The position numbers and the translations under genes were made by a program. From positions 237,678 through 301,677 of the forward strand of contig NW_024735518.1 of assembly GCF_018991925.1 (NCBI RefSeq): a stretch of DNA of 64,000 bases. The letters run 5' to 3'. Shown here piece after piece: positions 1 to 13,237 of the stretch. The notes beneath the pieces are model-generated. The model had not been told where the DNA came from. It searched no databases and was given only the letters and a program-made list of their open reading frames with translations. Origin of the DNA: Homarus americanus. Its lineage: Eukaryota > Arthropoda > Malacostraca > Decapoda > Nephropidae. Position 1 is the first letter of the stretch, and every line of letters starts with the position of its first letter.

Positions 1-2815
1 AGGCTGGTTCTGTGGTTCTGAGGTTTATAGCGAACAAAATATTTTCCTGAATAAACTTGGACATCTTTCTCATGAACTCAGCGCTACTGGACCGAGTTGT
101 GGTACTTGTCGTTCGCCTCAGAGACGTGCACAATGCACCACCTGGAGGGAATGCACCGTAGACTAGGTTCAAATTTTCAACTCCCTGCTTGCCTCGCCTC
201 GCCCTGGTAGGTCTTCCAGTTTACAATATTTTCTCATGAAATATATTTACGAAAGTGCATATATTTTGTTGTTGTTGTTCTGACATTTACCTCAGCGTTT
301 ACGAGCGCCTGGCACGAAGCCATTCCACTTTCATCACTGGCTTTGCATTTAGACCATAAATGCATGTTGTTCTTTTGTACAGTAAGTTACTACTGCTACA
401 GCCTACTACCGTGCAAGGCTTCATTATCTCATGGGTTAAGTACAAAGCTACACGACACTATCATAATTAATCTAGACGAACACAGAAAAAGATAAATATT
501 TGTGTATTTCTTATCCTCCGTAAAGTAAAACAACATCGAACCACAAAATTTTTAGTTGGTATTCAGCTTATCACTTAAGACAGTTTCCTGTTAAGTGTCA
601 TGTGTGGCACAGTAATTTTTGTTTTCCCTCTTATTGTTAAAAGCGTGTGGTGTACAGTATGTGGAAACTGCGATGTCTTAGAGGGTAATGGAAAGAGTCC
701 TTTGTGAAAATTAATGATATGGTGGGGATTTGTTTTGTTTTTTACATAGATGTATGATTACGTCAGGTCTGTGGAATATCATATTGTTTAATGGTTTTAT
801 GGACGGACCAACTGGTATGAGTGTGTGAGCGTGTGTGTGGGGAGGAGGGGGGGGGGTAGAATCAGTTAAACGTGGTGGATAATAGCGGAAGGTGTTGCAG
901 TTAAAGTGTGTGGCTGATGCTATTAAGCAAGAAAGTGTTTTGATTCAAGAGTAACTTATTGTGGGTATGTAAAATGTAAGAATAATATTTTTCACGTTTA
1001 AACAAAGAGTGTGGCGGTGTAGTGTAATATTTAAGAGTGGAAAACAGGAAGTTGAGTATGAAGGAAGAATATGGGAGTAATATACACTATGGATGGTGAT
1101 ACTAAAGCAGAAGCTGAGTGAAGGTAATGCAAGGAGGAGGAGACGAAGCTGTTCTGAGTCTTGGAAGGAAGTAATTAGGTATGAAATTTAGAGGAAACCT
1201 ACATTTAGGAAGTTTATGGTGGGAGTTCTTTGTGTGAATATGAATTATTTTGTATTAACGAAGAGATAAGAGAAACAAAACATTATTAATTCGCGGTAGA
1301 TATAATAATCGGTATAGACTGTAAAAAACTAAATTAATAATTATTTTTCTTTGAAGATTTTTAAGGAGCAGAGATAAATTGAAATGCCACATAGAAGAAT
1401 TACAAGGGTTAGAAGGGGCCTCCCGAGGTGACAAAACCAAGCATAATTTGGGGACCTATTTATTAGTGGACCTGTAAACCGCTGTCATTGGAGCGTAACT
1501 GGAGGACTTAATAGATGAAGTGATTCCATTAACGATTCAACTTTGCAGGATAATATAATGGATACAAAATCCTTTACCTGGAAGTTAGAAATAATTAATT
1601 TTATTACACATGGCATAAATTGAGGAGAGCTACGAGCTGTGTTCCCCACCTTGAATCTAATATATTACTATTACTTTCTTTTACTCTAGCAAATATTCAC
1701 TAAACATGTAATGGAGATTTTGCCTTTTTAGGAATATGACAATAAGTCCTAATGGGAACCAGTCTGAAAGAATTCATAATTATGAGTATATAAAATAAAG
1801 TTTTTACTAATAAAAGTGAACAAGGAAACTACGTCGCTTTAAAACACTTGGATACCAGGAATGACTCAGAGTACTGGAGTGACTGAGATTATAGAAGTGA
1901 AAACAAAAGCCGAAATAATTTTTAATTTGGTTGAAAAAATGCTGGACTAATTTGAGAAAAGGGAGTTTGACCACACGAACTGGAAGAGCTTCGAGTGCCA
2001 TAAAGACTTGGAGGTTAAATGGGAAACTGACAGAGGTGAAAAGCTTGAAGTGATCAAGAGTCTAAAAATACTCAAAGGAATGGGATGTCAAGAAGATTAA
2101 AGGGGAACTACAAGAGCTGAAAGGACTATGAAAATAACATAAACGGAAGGACATCATTAAGAAGACAGGAAGAACAGAAGGCCTGGGGCGGTAACGGTGA
2201 TTAGAGAATTCGGGGACGTGGAACAACTAAAAGTTTAGAGTGACAGAAAAAAAGGAAAATAAACAGAAAATCAAATACCGGAATATAGGTAATAAGAGCG
2301 AAGGCGAGAAGGGTGAGTAAGATTGGAGACGGAAGGAAAGGGAAAGATTTGGAAGGTGGCAGGACACAGTAACTTAAATAAAATGGCAAGACTGCATGGG
2401 ATGGGTGGAAAAATTCATAAAAAAAATATAGTAGGAGTGAAATAAACTGATTAACGGAAAGGACAGGTTATAATACGGGGTGAAAAGGCGGGAAACAGGC
2501 AGAGGTTCTGTAACATTAAAACCCCCGGACCAGGTATTGGCACTAACTACCCACACTCGGCTAGTGTACCAGAAAAATTTAGAATATAAATTTCCTGAGG
2601 CCACATTTTAGACGTGGAATGGCCCTGGTATATTGTGGAGTGTTGTGGAGGCAAGGAAGTCAACGGCCTATCAGTAGGGCCGACTACATGATTCTGGGGT
2701 GTAGAGAAGAGTGAAACTGAGGCGACATAAGGAAATAGAGTGAGGCCAGAGTGAAGAACAGGGTACACAAACTATGAAAGGAAACTCCACCAGGTTAATT
2801 GAACTAATGTTGCTT
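1..2815. other. Anonymous intergenic DNA
   Basis: I see no supportable gene here. The reading frames are short, and the minus-strand ones lie in G/A-rich stretches (about 1000-1200 and 2000-2760), where stop codons are scarce on the C/T strand. There is a short G run near 848 and scattered A/T runs. No tRNA, known transposon terminus or long repeat was recognised. Confidence 0.6.
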
Positions 2816-2829
2816 CACTCTCTCTCTTT

Positions 2830-3224
2830 TACAGGTACTTTAATGAGCAATGTTCGGTGGACTTGGTATCCTGTGTATCGCCGGCTTGGCCGTAGGCTCG
2901 TGACACACGTCTTGTCCGCTGTGCCCACCATTTCTCTGTGGATGTCGGTCACACGAGAATAACCCGTTATAGTACCTCCTTCTTTCCTCACGCAGCCAAA
3001 CTGTGGAATGCTCTGCCTTCTTCTGTGTTTCCATGCTCTTAAAATCTGTCTCACTTTAAAAAGCTGGTTTTCCGGCATCTTCATGGTGTAGATTAATACA
3101 GTATAACCTTTTTTTTTCTATATTTACAATTTCTTTCCGTTCTTTTTTTTTCGCCCCCCAGGCTCCGTTGTGGGTCGTTTGACCTGTGCCCGGGTGGACT
3201 AATTCCCGTAAAAAAAAAAAAAAT
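2830..3224 (+). mobile_element. LINE 3'-end remnant with poly(A) tail
   Basis: A decayed C-terminal piece of a non-LTR reverse transcriptase. Translation from about 2835 gives a segment with FFPHAAKLWNALPSSVF followed by FKKLVFRHL. The first matches the conserved 'AAxLWNxLP' block near the end of many LINE ORF2 proteins, and the second the FK-rich helix that follows it. Two in-frame stops interrupt it, a TAG at about 2893 and a TAA at about 3036. The coding remnant ends at about 3093. It is followed by a T/C-rich 3' UTR and a 13-base A run (about 3210-3222), which fits a poly(A)-type tail. The RT core and endonuclease are missing, so this is a 5'-truncated dead copy. Clade not determined. Confidence 0.7.
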
Positions 3225-3229
3225 TCTCA

Positions 3230-4295
3230 ACCATTATGACTCGTGTATCTGTCCAGCTTATATTTAACAATTCTAAGCAAGATTAAGATAATGATGGTAT
3301 GTTGTAACTTGTTCCACTCGTCTACTGATTTAAATTTGTCCATTTTGTTTATTATCACGTGAACTGACTTAATCTCACAGTGTTAGTACCTTAAACAACC
3401 TTTATTTAATTTCATCTTCCATCTGAATGCTTTGGTGATATTGCCCCTCGCTCTACGTCTCTCAAGATGGTGCATACTGTATTTAATTTCCTAAAGTTGT
3501 CTCTATATTGGGATGACCCTAACACCTGGGATTAGTTTGGTCACGTTTTTAGCGTTTTCAAGGGAATATACAATCAATAGCTGAGGTACCCAGCATAACC
3601 AGGATTATCTATAAAACAACTTTAGACACATGTCATTAAAACTGTGGACAGGAGGTAGTGCACAATCATTTCTTAAGCCACCCGCACCTCCCTATCAAAT
3701 TTCACCTCTGTATTCAAACTTGTGCCTCTGACCCCCTGGTGACCAAATCTCAACAGAATAAGCTAAGGGACGTCTGACTAACGGTATATAGAGTTGTAAA
3801 ATAGTACTTTCATTCCTATAACTAACACTACGATATATAAACCCCAGTACTCTAATAGTCCTATTTCGTACATTGATAATATTGTCGTGGTGGTCTTAGC
3901 TCCCTATTTCCTGAACTCTTTCTCACAATCGGAGAATTATTTCTACATATACTGTAAGTCCCTCAGAGAAAACAATGGTTCCCAATTTCTTTCCCTAGCT
4001 TCAGCATCTTATATTTCACAACATTAAAAAACATTTGCTATTTTTCAGTCCATACTTATAGCTTATCGAGGTCTTCTAATAACTCGCAAAATTGACATAT
4101 ATTCCAGTCTACGCTTATATCAAATTTTGGACTGTAAATGTTGACCCTCGGTTTCTTGTCCGTAAACTATGTTCTAAACTGTATTAGAATTTCCCCTCCA
4201 AAGCGCTGTGTCTACTATCCTCATTAATCCTTCAAGTAGAACTCTATCAAAAGCTTTGCTAAAGTCGAGGTGATTAACATGATAAGTCACTACCA
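3230..4295 (-). mobile_element. Old CR1-like LINE remnant
   Basis: On the minus strand an ancient RT can be followed in pieces. At about 4290-4225 it reads HLDFSKAFDRV, the RT motif A with its catalytic Asp. At about 3475-3400 it reads HLERRRARGNITKAF, the conserved block after the RT thumb in CR1/L2-like LINEs. At about 3345-3245 it reads SVDEWNKLQ...LDRYTS, the C-terminal block. The order and orientation match a single element, but frames shift and motifs B and C are not readable. The 3' end lies next to the poly(A) of the preceding plus-strand LINE at about 3224. It is much more decayed than the CR1-like copies at 13.2 and 39.2 kb. Confidence 0.7.
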
Positions 4296-4586
4296 TTATC
4301 CACAGGCTTTATTTTTTGTTTTACTTTTTGTGTTGTCTCTCCATACTTATTAAAGAAACATATTTAAAGGCGTCAATATTGGTTTATGAATACACGTCTC
4401 GTTTAAGTTTAGAGAAATAACTCTAAGTTAGTAATCAGAGTCATAATTGTCAGCATGTGGGAGAGACAAGGATGTTTAGTTGATGTCACTTACTGAGGGT
4501 TTCTGGTCTTTACAGCAGGGAACATGGAACATAGGTGGAGGGATGAAGTCAGTAGTAACATCAAAGGAGTAAGGGACTGAAGGTGT

Positions 4587-4590
<4 letters not shown>

Positions 4591-4631
<41 letters not shown>
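4591..4631. repeat. (AG)n microsatellite
   Basis: About 20 uninterrupted AG dinucleotides. Minus-strand reading here gives only Ser/Leu runs and is not coding. Confidence 0.95.
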
Positions 4632-4635
<4 letters not shown>

Positions 4636-5410
4636 AGGGAGGGACTGGGTGTGAGAGTGAGGGGAGCCAGTGGGGGTGAGAGTAGAGGAAGGCAGTACAT
4701 ACAGTAAAAGAAGGAAGATTAAAAGTTTGCAGTCAGTGGAAGGAACAGTTGAAGCAGAGAAGCATAGCGAGTCAGTGTAGGAAGAGGAGGAGATGGAGGA
4801 GAAAAGGAAGAGGAAGAGAAAGAGGAATAGGAGGAGAAAAGGGAGGAGGAGAAAATAAGACGGACTAAGAGAACACAGAGAAGGATAATAAGAAGAGAGA
4901 GTGGTTAAGAAAACATATATAAGGAGAAGAATGTAAAAAGATAACGAGAGATGGATAAACAAAAGCTCCAGGAAAAGTGGACAAAATGTGAGTAAACAGA
5001 GAAAGAAGATAGACGGAACGAAGGAATAAAAGAACAAGGGGGGGGGGGAGAATCCATTGGTATTAAAAAGAAAGGGACGGAGAGAGAACAAAGAAAATAT
5101 AATGAGGGAAGGAAGGAGAGGGGGAAGTGTATAAGTGGATAATAAGGAAACAGGACGTTGTGTAAAGTTGACAAAGGAAGAACGCTGTCATGCCAGAAAT
5201 AAGGTAATACAATGGAAAGGTGAGAGACACAAGGGGAAAAAGGAGAGAGGTAATTGAAGGAAGGGGTGTGATAGACATATGGAAGGGAGAGATGAGTGAG
5301 GGATTAGTGTGGTGAGAGACACAAGGAGGAGTTAGAGATGAAAAGATAAAGTAGAACATTGAAAAAAAAAAGACATGATTAAGATTAGATTTTGAAGGGA
5401 ATATCAAGAC
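4632..5410. repeat. Polypurine-rich low-complexity tract
   Basis: The plus strand is strongly G/A-rich for nearly 800 bases. The complementary pyrimidine strand shows long open frames in all phases with Phe/Leu/Ser-rich translations, an expected artefact of missing purine-containing stop codons. No start context, domain or splice structure supports a gene. Confidence 0.8.
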
Positions 5411-6480
5411 TTCTCACATCCCTCCGCCTGGGTCAACGCCATCTGGGGGGGGGTCGGCAAATTAACTAACACCACCTTGCCGCATCACGACGTCGGAGCA
5501 AGAGTCAGAAGCCTCAATAACAACACTGCCACGTCACCCTAGTCTCTACCACAATACTCTAGCCTCTCCCGTGAACCACCAAGGTAACGAGAGGCCTGTA
5601 TCTCGCCCTAAACCTTAGTTCACTCTCATCCTCTGTCCTGGAACAGTGGCTTGCCCTAAGGACCTTTACCTTCCCCGGGTTCCCGCGCTTCAAGTGACCG
5701 CCTTAATCATCAGTCATACAATAACATTTTCCGTAGAGAGAAGTAGATGGTTTAAGTTTTTCTCTGGCTCCTCTTTGATTTTGTCCTCCATATTTTAGTT
5801 TGTATCTATTTGGGATATTTATATGTTTAGCCAGGGCACTGGTGTAGGGTTAGCGGTTAGGATTTATTGTCTTTATATTTAGTTATTATTGTTATTAAAT
5901 ATTAAAAACTCCTCCTTTGTATAATGTCCATCCTTTTCTTCTGGAATCTTTCTTAAATTACCTTACTTTTGTCACGAGTTGGCCTCTATGGGTAGACCCA
6001 ACATTAAGTTTAACTAGCTAACTTGTAACAGACTCATGAAGCTAGTGTTAGTAGAGTTGTCGAGACGTTGCTGATGTTATTGTCCATCCTCTCTCTCTCT
6101 CTCTCTCCCCGTGTCCATAGTGGGGTCCGGGTCACATCGCAGGGCATTACTGACTGGCACGCAGCTACTGGCGGCAACTAGACCAGGGAGCAGGGAGGCA
6201 GCTTAACCTTTATCACAACATGAATTAAATAATATTAAAGTTAGTGTCATATTGCCACATGTGTCTCCAATATTACCGACTTTGACGACATGTTGTGGGT
6301 GTGACCTTGTAAACCATTAATTAATTGTGGTTTGGTGGGTTGATTCTCATTCTACACAAAACATCATTACGAACACCTCCCGCCTTCCTTGCTACTAGAT
6401 TTAATTTATTCAAGTACCATTTTAATTTAACATTTGCATATGTTATTTGTGTATTCCTCAACACTTGTCACTTCTTAGTC
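5411..6480. other. Anonymous sequence with short (CT)n
   Basis: No gene or mobile element recognised. It contains a short (CT)n run at about 6089-6107 and otherwise mixed-composition DNA. Confidence 0.6.
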
Positions 6481-6778
6481 TAACCTATAGGAATATAAAA
6501 ACAAAATAGTTTCCTGGTGGGCGTCATGGTGCGAGCAGTAAACGTCAGACGTAATGTAGACAGAGCAAATATTTCATCTAGGGTGGGGTGGGAGAATATT
6601 CGAATCACAGGAACAAGACTCGAGTTATCAATAATTCCCCCGAGTCTTGAAATCTTTAGCTGGAGTTTTGTTCCTACCATCACTTTGTCGCACTTATATG
6701 AACGATCTAGAGGAGCTCTCACAGTCTCGGCAAACGAAGAGGAATTTTTGAGAAATGTGGTCCATGTGGTTGTGTCCA

Positions 6779-6925
6779 GGTGGTGATGGTGGTGTTGGTA
6801 GAGGTGGTGATGGTGGTGTTGGTAGGGGTGGTGGTGGTATAGTTGTTGGGGTGGCGTTGCTGGTGTTGGTGGTGATTGCGATATTGGTGGTAATGTTGGT
6901 GGAGATGGTTGTGAAGAGGGTGGTG
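6779..6925. repeat. GGTGGTGAT/GGTGTT triplet-type repeat
   Basis: A degenerate array of GGT-based triplets with interspersed GAT and GTT. On the minus strand it translates to His/Pro/Thr-rich peptides inside a 168-codon open frame (6480-6986). The rest of that frame resembles nothing I recognise, so I treat the frame as incidental. Confidence 0.75.
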
Positions 6926-7309
6926 GGAAACACGGGATAACCACCCCTTCACACGTTGGAACGTCGCAGTAGTGTTTATACATCACTGCTCACACTGACA
7001 GCTCGCGTCTCTACGTAATAAATCAGTATTGGTTATGTTGGTACAGGATAAAACAACGTAGTATATAAAGGTCAACTGATCCTCACACACAAACCACATC
7101 ATAGATTTTCTAGTGTTCAAAATACTGTTACTCTCCAATATATACGGACTTAACTGAGACGCAAACTCTTCCAAATGTTATTCGATTTTTTTTTTGCTTT
7201 TTGACAAACTGGTTCAAATACGTTAAAGTTTGATGATATTTCTTTTATAAACAAAGAAGTGACCGAGTCAAGGGTCTCCACTACTTCCTCCTACCAGTTT
7301 CTGCTAAGC

Positions 7310-7452
7310 CCCTTCAGTCCCGAAAGGCCCTACTAAGCCCTATCAGACCTCGCTAACCCTCGCCAGTCCCCTCTAAACCCTGTAAGGCCCCGCCAAACCC
7401 CATAAGGCCCCGCTAAACCCCGTAAGGCCCCGCTAAACTCAGTAAGGCCCCA
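7310..7452. repeat. About 20-bp C-rich minisatellite
   Basis: About six copies of a unit close to GTAAGGCCCCGCTAAACCCC, more diverged at the left edge (7310-7370). A CTAA core recurs in many units. Confidence 0.85.
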
Positions 7453-9110
7453 AACACTCTTCCGCTGAAGAAGTGTTTGGTCATACAAGATGTGTTATAG
7501 ATTTGATACTATCCACACAGCTTCAGCAGAGAGCATAACCTCTTCCCAGACCGAGATAGACTATTGCTAGGTGTAAAAAAAAAAAACACTAATTTAAATA
7601 CTGTGGTCTTCCTGTAAGCGAAGATATAAGAAATATACAAGTAGTATTGCAAAAAACGAAAAAAAACGATTCAATAATAAGAAAAGCAGCGGGTGACGTC
7701 AGACACCAGAGTAGTTTATTGCTTAGTTATCAAGAATGTCTGTCTCACTGAGCAATACAACATCTGAAATGCACACAGTGTAGAACAGTACATGGCTATT
7801 TACTTCTCTGTTCGGCCTTATTACATCTACAAAATTGATACTTCTGTAACTTAAGCATTTACTATTAACACAACATTCTGGCAGTAGCAGCTTCTGTCAA
7901 CTCTCGACCTACATCCATTACCCACATCAACTCTATTCATCTCGCGGTTGAACATCTCGTTAAACATCTGCTGCATAAACTGTATGAAAGTTTGATATTG
8001 CATCCAACACGGCATTAATTATTGTCTTCATATTATATTTCAATATTATCTAAATCCTCGACTATAATTAACTTTACTGAATTCCTGATGGAACGGCTTA
8101 CACCTCAAGGTCATTTACTTGTAGGTTAACCAAACTACTACAACACGTGATAACGCCTCATGTCACACACTCTGTATAAGGTAGAATTCACACACAATCA
8201 ATATCCCACATAAACTGTATCTGCTTATAGGGAAACCACTGTATCCTTCAATAGTTTTATTCAACATGCATATCAAATTATCTTACTCAAAGTAACGTTA
8301 ATCTTACTGCAACAACTGTACATTACTCCTGGACAACATTGTGTATCGCAAGTTTTATTGAAGTCTTAAAGCTCATCTAATAACATATAGCAACAATCAA
8401 GACAAGTTACATTACATTCTTTTAGTTAGGGACGTGATATGTGCCTCTGGTTATCACAATGACTTACACGTCATACCTGAGTCTCGGTCAGTGTAATCAC
8501 CATTAGTTTATTATATTGATAACAACTTTGAGTTTAATATTTTGAATGAAGCCAAACAATGAGTGGAGTCCACAAGTTCCCATTCCTGTGTGTAATTATA
8601 GCGTGTGTTAGTTAGTGAACGTCCAGCCAGCTTGCCTCAGTGTTTCAATTATACTTACTTTCATTTCAGTCATTAATTCAGAAATTTTGACACAGGTACA
8701 GGTGCAGTAACAGAGAATTTACAATGCCAACAGTACTGAAGAATTATAAAATATCGGTTTACGTTTATTACTAATTACTTATTGACTTTGTCTGAACTGA
8801 GTGAGTTTAAGTGAATTTATTACTGAAATTAAAAAGTTTAAGTTAACATTTAGTTGAATTTAAGGGACTTTATATTATCACTGAAGTTAGTGGATTATAG
8901 TTACCTTATTACTGAACTTAATTGGTTTAGTTTACTTATTAGCGAACTTAGTGGGTACTAGTTTACACCCTCTTATTTATACTGAAGACATGACGAGTCA
9001 GGAGAGTGTCGGGACTGGAACCAGGTAGCCACAGTGGTTAGGCAAGTAAGAGCAGTAAATGAAGCATGAGAATAGGTGACGACGCTTTCCTACCCCCACC
9101 GTACTCACCT
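7453..9110. other. Anonymous AT-rich sequence
   Basis: No open frame, transposon motif or tandem array could be supported in about 1.65 kb of AT-rich DNA. Confidence 0.6.
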
Positions 9111-9684
9111 AAGAATATATCGAAGAAGAATTAGAAGAAGAAGAATTAAAATCAGAAAAATAAGAATAAGAATTAGAAGAATTGATTAAGCAAATAAATA
9201 GAAAGCCAAGAAAACAATTTCGATGAAGAATAAAAAAAAGGGAAGAATTTTGGAGGCAACAGTAAAATAAAACTGTAGAGAAAGGAAAAAAGAAAATAAG
9301 AACTAAAATATAAATAAAAAAGAATAACAATCGTGAGAAAATTATAAAGAAAATATACGGAGAAAAAAAACATTATTGAGAAAAAATAAATGAAGGGAAA
9401 AATTAATAATTGAGAAAAAACATTGAAACAAATCTAAAAAAAAAAAAAAAATCAAAAAATCATGTAGATAAAACAAATTAAAACAAAAATAACGAAACAT
9501 AAAAGAAATAGAATAAAAAAAGAAATTAGAAGAGAGACGAGCAAATACCAAACAAACAAGGGGAATGAAAAAATAAAAAAAAATAAGGAAAAAACAAAAT
9601 GAAAGGGGGAGGTGGGAAGGCTAAAGAGAAAACAGCAAAACACAGAATGTATAGAACGAAGAAAGACAACAGGACTATAGCGAT
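9111..9684. repeat. A-rich low-complexity flank of the 33-bp array
   Basis: Strongly A/G-rich sequence (AGAAGAA, AAAATAA) running up to the minisatellite. Overlapping minus-strand frames rich in Phe/Leu/Ser are composition artefacts. Confidence 0.75.
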
Positions 9685-12035
9685 GGTATGTTGAAAGGAA
9701 TCAAAACAAGACATCAACTAGACAAGAAGGGAATCAAAACAAGACATCAACCAGACAAGAAGGGAATCAAAACAAGACATCAACTAGAATCAAGACATCA
9801 ACCAGACAAGAAGGGAATCAAAACATCAACTAGACATCAACTAGACAAGAAGGGAATCAAAACAAGACATCAACCAAACAAGAAAGGAATCAAAACAAGA
9901 CATCAACCAAACAAGAAAGGAATCAAAATATGACATCAACCAGACAAGAAGGGAATCAAAACAAGACATCAACTAGACAAGAAGGGAAATAAAACAAGAC
10001 ATCAACAAGACAAGAAGGGAATCAAAACAAGACATCAACTAGACAAGAAGGGAATCAAAACAAGACATCAACCGAACAAGAAAGGAATCAAAACAAGACA
10101 TCAACCAGACAAGAAGGGAAATAAAACAAGACATCAACCAGACAAGAAGGGAAATAAAACAAGACATCAACAAGACAAGAAGGGAATCAAAAGGAGACAT
10201 CAACTAGACAAAAATGGAATCAAAACAAGACATCAACCAGACAAGAAGGGAATCAAAACAAGACATCAACTAGACAAGAAGGGAATCAAAAGGAGACATC
10301 AACTAGACAAAAATGGAATCAAAACAAGACATCAACCAGACAAGAAGGGAATCAAAACAAGACATAAACTAGACAAGAAAGGAATCAAAACAAGTCATCA
10401 ACCAGATAAGGAATCAAAATAAGACATCAACTAGACAAGAAGGGAATCAAAACAAGACATCAACCAGACAAGAAGGGAAATAAAACAAGACATCAACAAG
10501 ACAAGAAGGGAATCAAAACAAGACATCAACTAGACAAGAAGGGAATCAAAAGGAGACATCAACTAGACAAAAATGGAATCAAAACAAGATATCAACTAGA
10601 CAAGAAGGGAATCAAAACAAGACATCAACCAGATAAGGAATCAAAACAAGACATCAACTAGACAAGAAGGGAATCAAATCAAGACATCAACCAGACAAGA
10701 AAGGAATCAAAACAAGACATCAACCAGACAAGAAGGGAATCAAGACATCAACCAGATAAGAAAGGAATCAAAACAAGACATCAACCGGACAAGAAAGGAA
10801 TCAAAACAAGATATCAACTAGACAAGAAAGGAATCAAAACAAGATATCAACCAAACAAGAAAGGAATCAAAACAAGACATCAACTAGACAAGAAGGGAAT
10901 CAAAACAAGACATCAACCAGACAAGAAGGGAATCAAAACAAGACATCAACCAGATAAGAAGGGAATCAAAACAAGACATCAACCAAACAAGAAGGGAATC
11001 AAGACATCAACCAGATAAGAAAGGAATCAAAACAAGACATCAACCAGACAAGAAAGGAATCAAAACAAGATATCAACTTGACAAGAAAGGAATCAAAACA
11101 AGATATCAACCAAACAAGAAAGGAATCAAAACAAGACATCAACCAGACAAGAAGGAATCAAAACAAGACATCAACTAGACAAGAAGGGAATCAAAAGGAG
11201 ACATCAACTAGACAAGAAATGGAATCAAAACAAGACATCAACCAGACAAGAAGGGAATCAAAACAAGACATCAACTAGACAAGAAAGGAATCAAAACAAG
11301 TCATCAACCAGACAAGAAAGGAATCAAAACAAGACATCAACCAGACAAGAAAGGAATCAAAACAAGACATCAACAAGACAAGAAGGAATCAAAACAAGAC
11401 ATCAACTAGACAAGACAAGAAAGGGAATCAAAACAAGATATCAACCAGACAAGAAGGGAATCAAAACAAGACATCAACCAGACAAGGAATCAAAACAAGA
11501 CATCAACCAGACAAGAAGGGAATCAAAACAAGACATCAACCAGACAAGAAAGGAATCAAAACAAGACATCAACCAGACAAGAAGGGAATCAAAACAAGAC
11601 ATCAACCAGACAAGAAAGGAATCAAAACAAGACATCAACTAGACAAGAAGGGAATCAAAACAAGACATCAACTAGACAAGAAAGGACTCAAAACAAGACA
11701 TCAACTAGACAAGAAAGGAATCAAAACAAGACATCAACCAGACAAGAAGGGAATCAAAACAAGACATCAACCAGATAAGAAAGGAATCAAAACAAGACAT
11801 CAACTAGACAAGATCAAAACAAGACATCAAAACAAGAAGGGAATCAAGACATCAACCAAACAAGAAAGGAATCAAAACAAGACATCAACCAGACAAGAAA
11901 GGAATCAAAACAAGGCATCAACTGGACAAGAAATAAATCAAAATAAGATATCAACCAAACAAGAAAGGAATCAAAACAAGATATCAATCGGACAAGAAAG
12001 GAATCAAAACAAGATTCAAGCGTACAAGCAAAAAA
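9685..12035. repeat. 33-bp minisatellite, about 70 copies
   Basis: A long direct tandem array. One unit reads GGAATCAAAACAAGACATCA followed by A(C/A)(C/T)AGACAAGAAG. Variants carry CTAGAC, CCAGAC, CCAAAC or AAGGAGACATC, and some units have lost 7-12 bases. Thirty-three bases is 11 codons, so short in-frame stretches arise at 9688-9933 and 11078-11278 with an 11-residue Lys/Gln/Arg-rich period. Truncated units break the frame repeatedly. The right edge fades into CAAGATTCAAGCGTACAAGC at about 12010-12030. Confidence 0.97.
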
Positions 12036-12700
12036 GGAATCAACGGGGGCAGCGTCGGGACGGTGTATTAAAAAAAACAAAAATAATGGACACAAGAAAA
12101 GAAGGAAAATTAACCTCAAAATAAAAAGTGAAGTCAGTGAAAAATATATATAATAATGAAATCAGGAAAATAATGTGAATAAAGAGAAAACCACCAAGGA
12201 AACAATAAAACAAAAGTGGAGAGAAACTACAGAAACAAAAACAAAAACAAAACAGCAATAATTAATAAAATTCAATAAATGAGGTATAGAAAAAAATAAC
12301 AAGATGACTAAATAGAATAATAATAATAATAAAATAGGATTAAAGCCAAGAAAAACTAATGAAATAAAAGAAAACGTCAAAAAGAATGAAAGAGTAAAGA
12401 TGGAATAAGATAAAGTTGAGGATAATAGGAGAGAGAATAACGAGATTGTAAAGGAAAGGAGTGAACAACAAAAACATAAAACTAGTCGGAAAATATAGAG
12501 AAAGAAGCAGAGAAATAACAATAACGAAGAGAATATAACATGAAATAAGACAATAATGGTGTAATAAGATAATAATATAATGTCACAAATAATGGTGTAA
12601 CCTAGTGAACCTATAGTGGGTGTGCTTCCCATCTGTCAGGCTGCTGTGATATGGCCCAAAAGATGCGATTCTTCAGATACGTTTATTAGCACCGATCTCC
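12036..12700. repeat. A-rich low-complexity flank
   Basis: A/G-rich DNA resembling the left flank of the 33-bp array. The long minus-strand frame at 12162-12632 is Phe/Leu/Ser-rich and I attribute it to base composition. Confidence 0.7.
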
Positions 12701-12705
12701 ATGTT

Positions 12706-12775
12706 GATAATAATAATAATAAAATTAATCATTATCATTATTATTATTATTATTTTTATTATTATTATTATTACC
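12706..12775. repeat. (TAA)n/(ATT)n microsatellite
   Basis: TAA repeats switch to ATT repeats within 70 bases, with interruptions (ATCATTATCATT). Pyrimidine-rich sequence without recognisable genes follows to about 13236. Confidence 0.9.
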
Positions 12776-13237
12776 GTAATTATTATATTGCTTTATCAGT
12801 TATTTGTGTATTGGTCAGTTTCTCTCTACCTTGTGACATTTTCCATTTCCTGTTGCCCAGCTCCTAACCTCTCCTTTGGCTTCCCACAATCTTCACACCT
12901 GTTTCTTCTACTCGTCTCCTCCAATCCAAACTCTTTTCAACTTCATACCAACACAATCTTCTCTCAGTCCCGTCTCCACTTCAACACATCACCTGCTCCT
13001 TCATGCCTTACACCACACCCCCTCCCCTCCTCATTTTTCACCCCTTCACACCCTCCACTTCCCATCTTCATTCCCCCCCCTTCACACACTCAATTTCCTT
13101 TCGTCGCCTACTTCCTATTAACAATTTACTCTTTTATTGTCTTTTTAATTCTTTATATTTATTTATTATTTTTTTTACTTATTCTTACTTCTTTCACTTA
13201 CTCTTACTCTTTATATTACTTATTCCTGCTATTCTTT

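Noticed and set aside
4561..5407. Several minus-strand frames of 89-176 codons
   Set aside because: They lie on the pyrimidine strand of a purine-rich tract, overlap each other in different phases and consist of Leu/Ser/Phe runs.
6480..6986. 168-codon minus-strand frame with Pro/His-rich region
   Set aside because: The rich region is a GGT-type simple repeat and both flanks lack recognisable similarity. An opposite-strand frame is open as well.
7310..7452. Possible CRISPR-like array
   Set aside because: Units are directly adjacent with no spacers of constant length; it is an ordinary minisatellite.
12162..12632. 156-codon minus-strand frame resembling a membrane protein
   Set aside because: Its hydrophobicity comes from A-rich DNA read on the complementary strand; no start context or conserved pattern.
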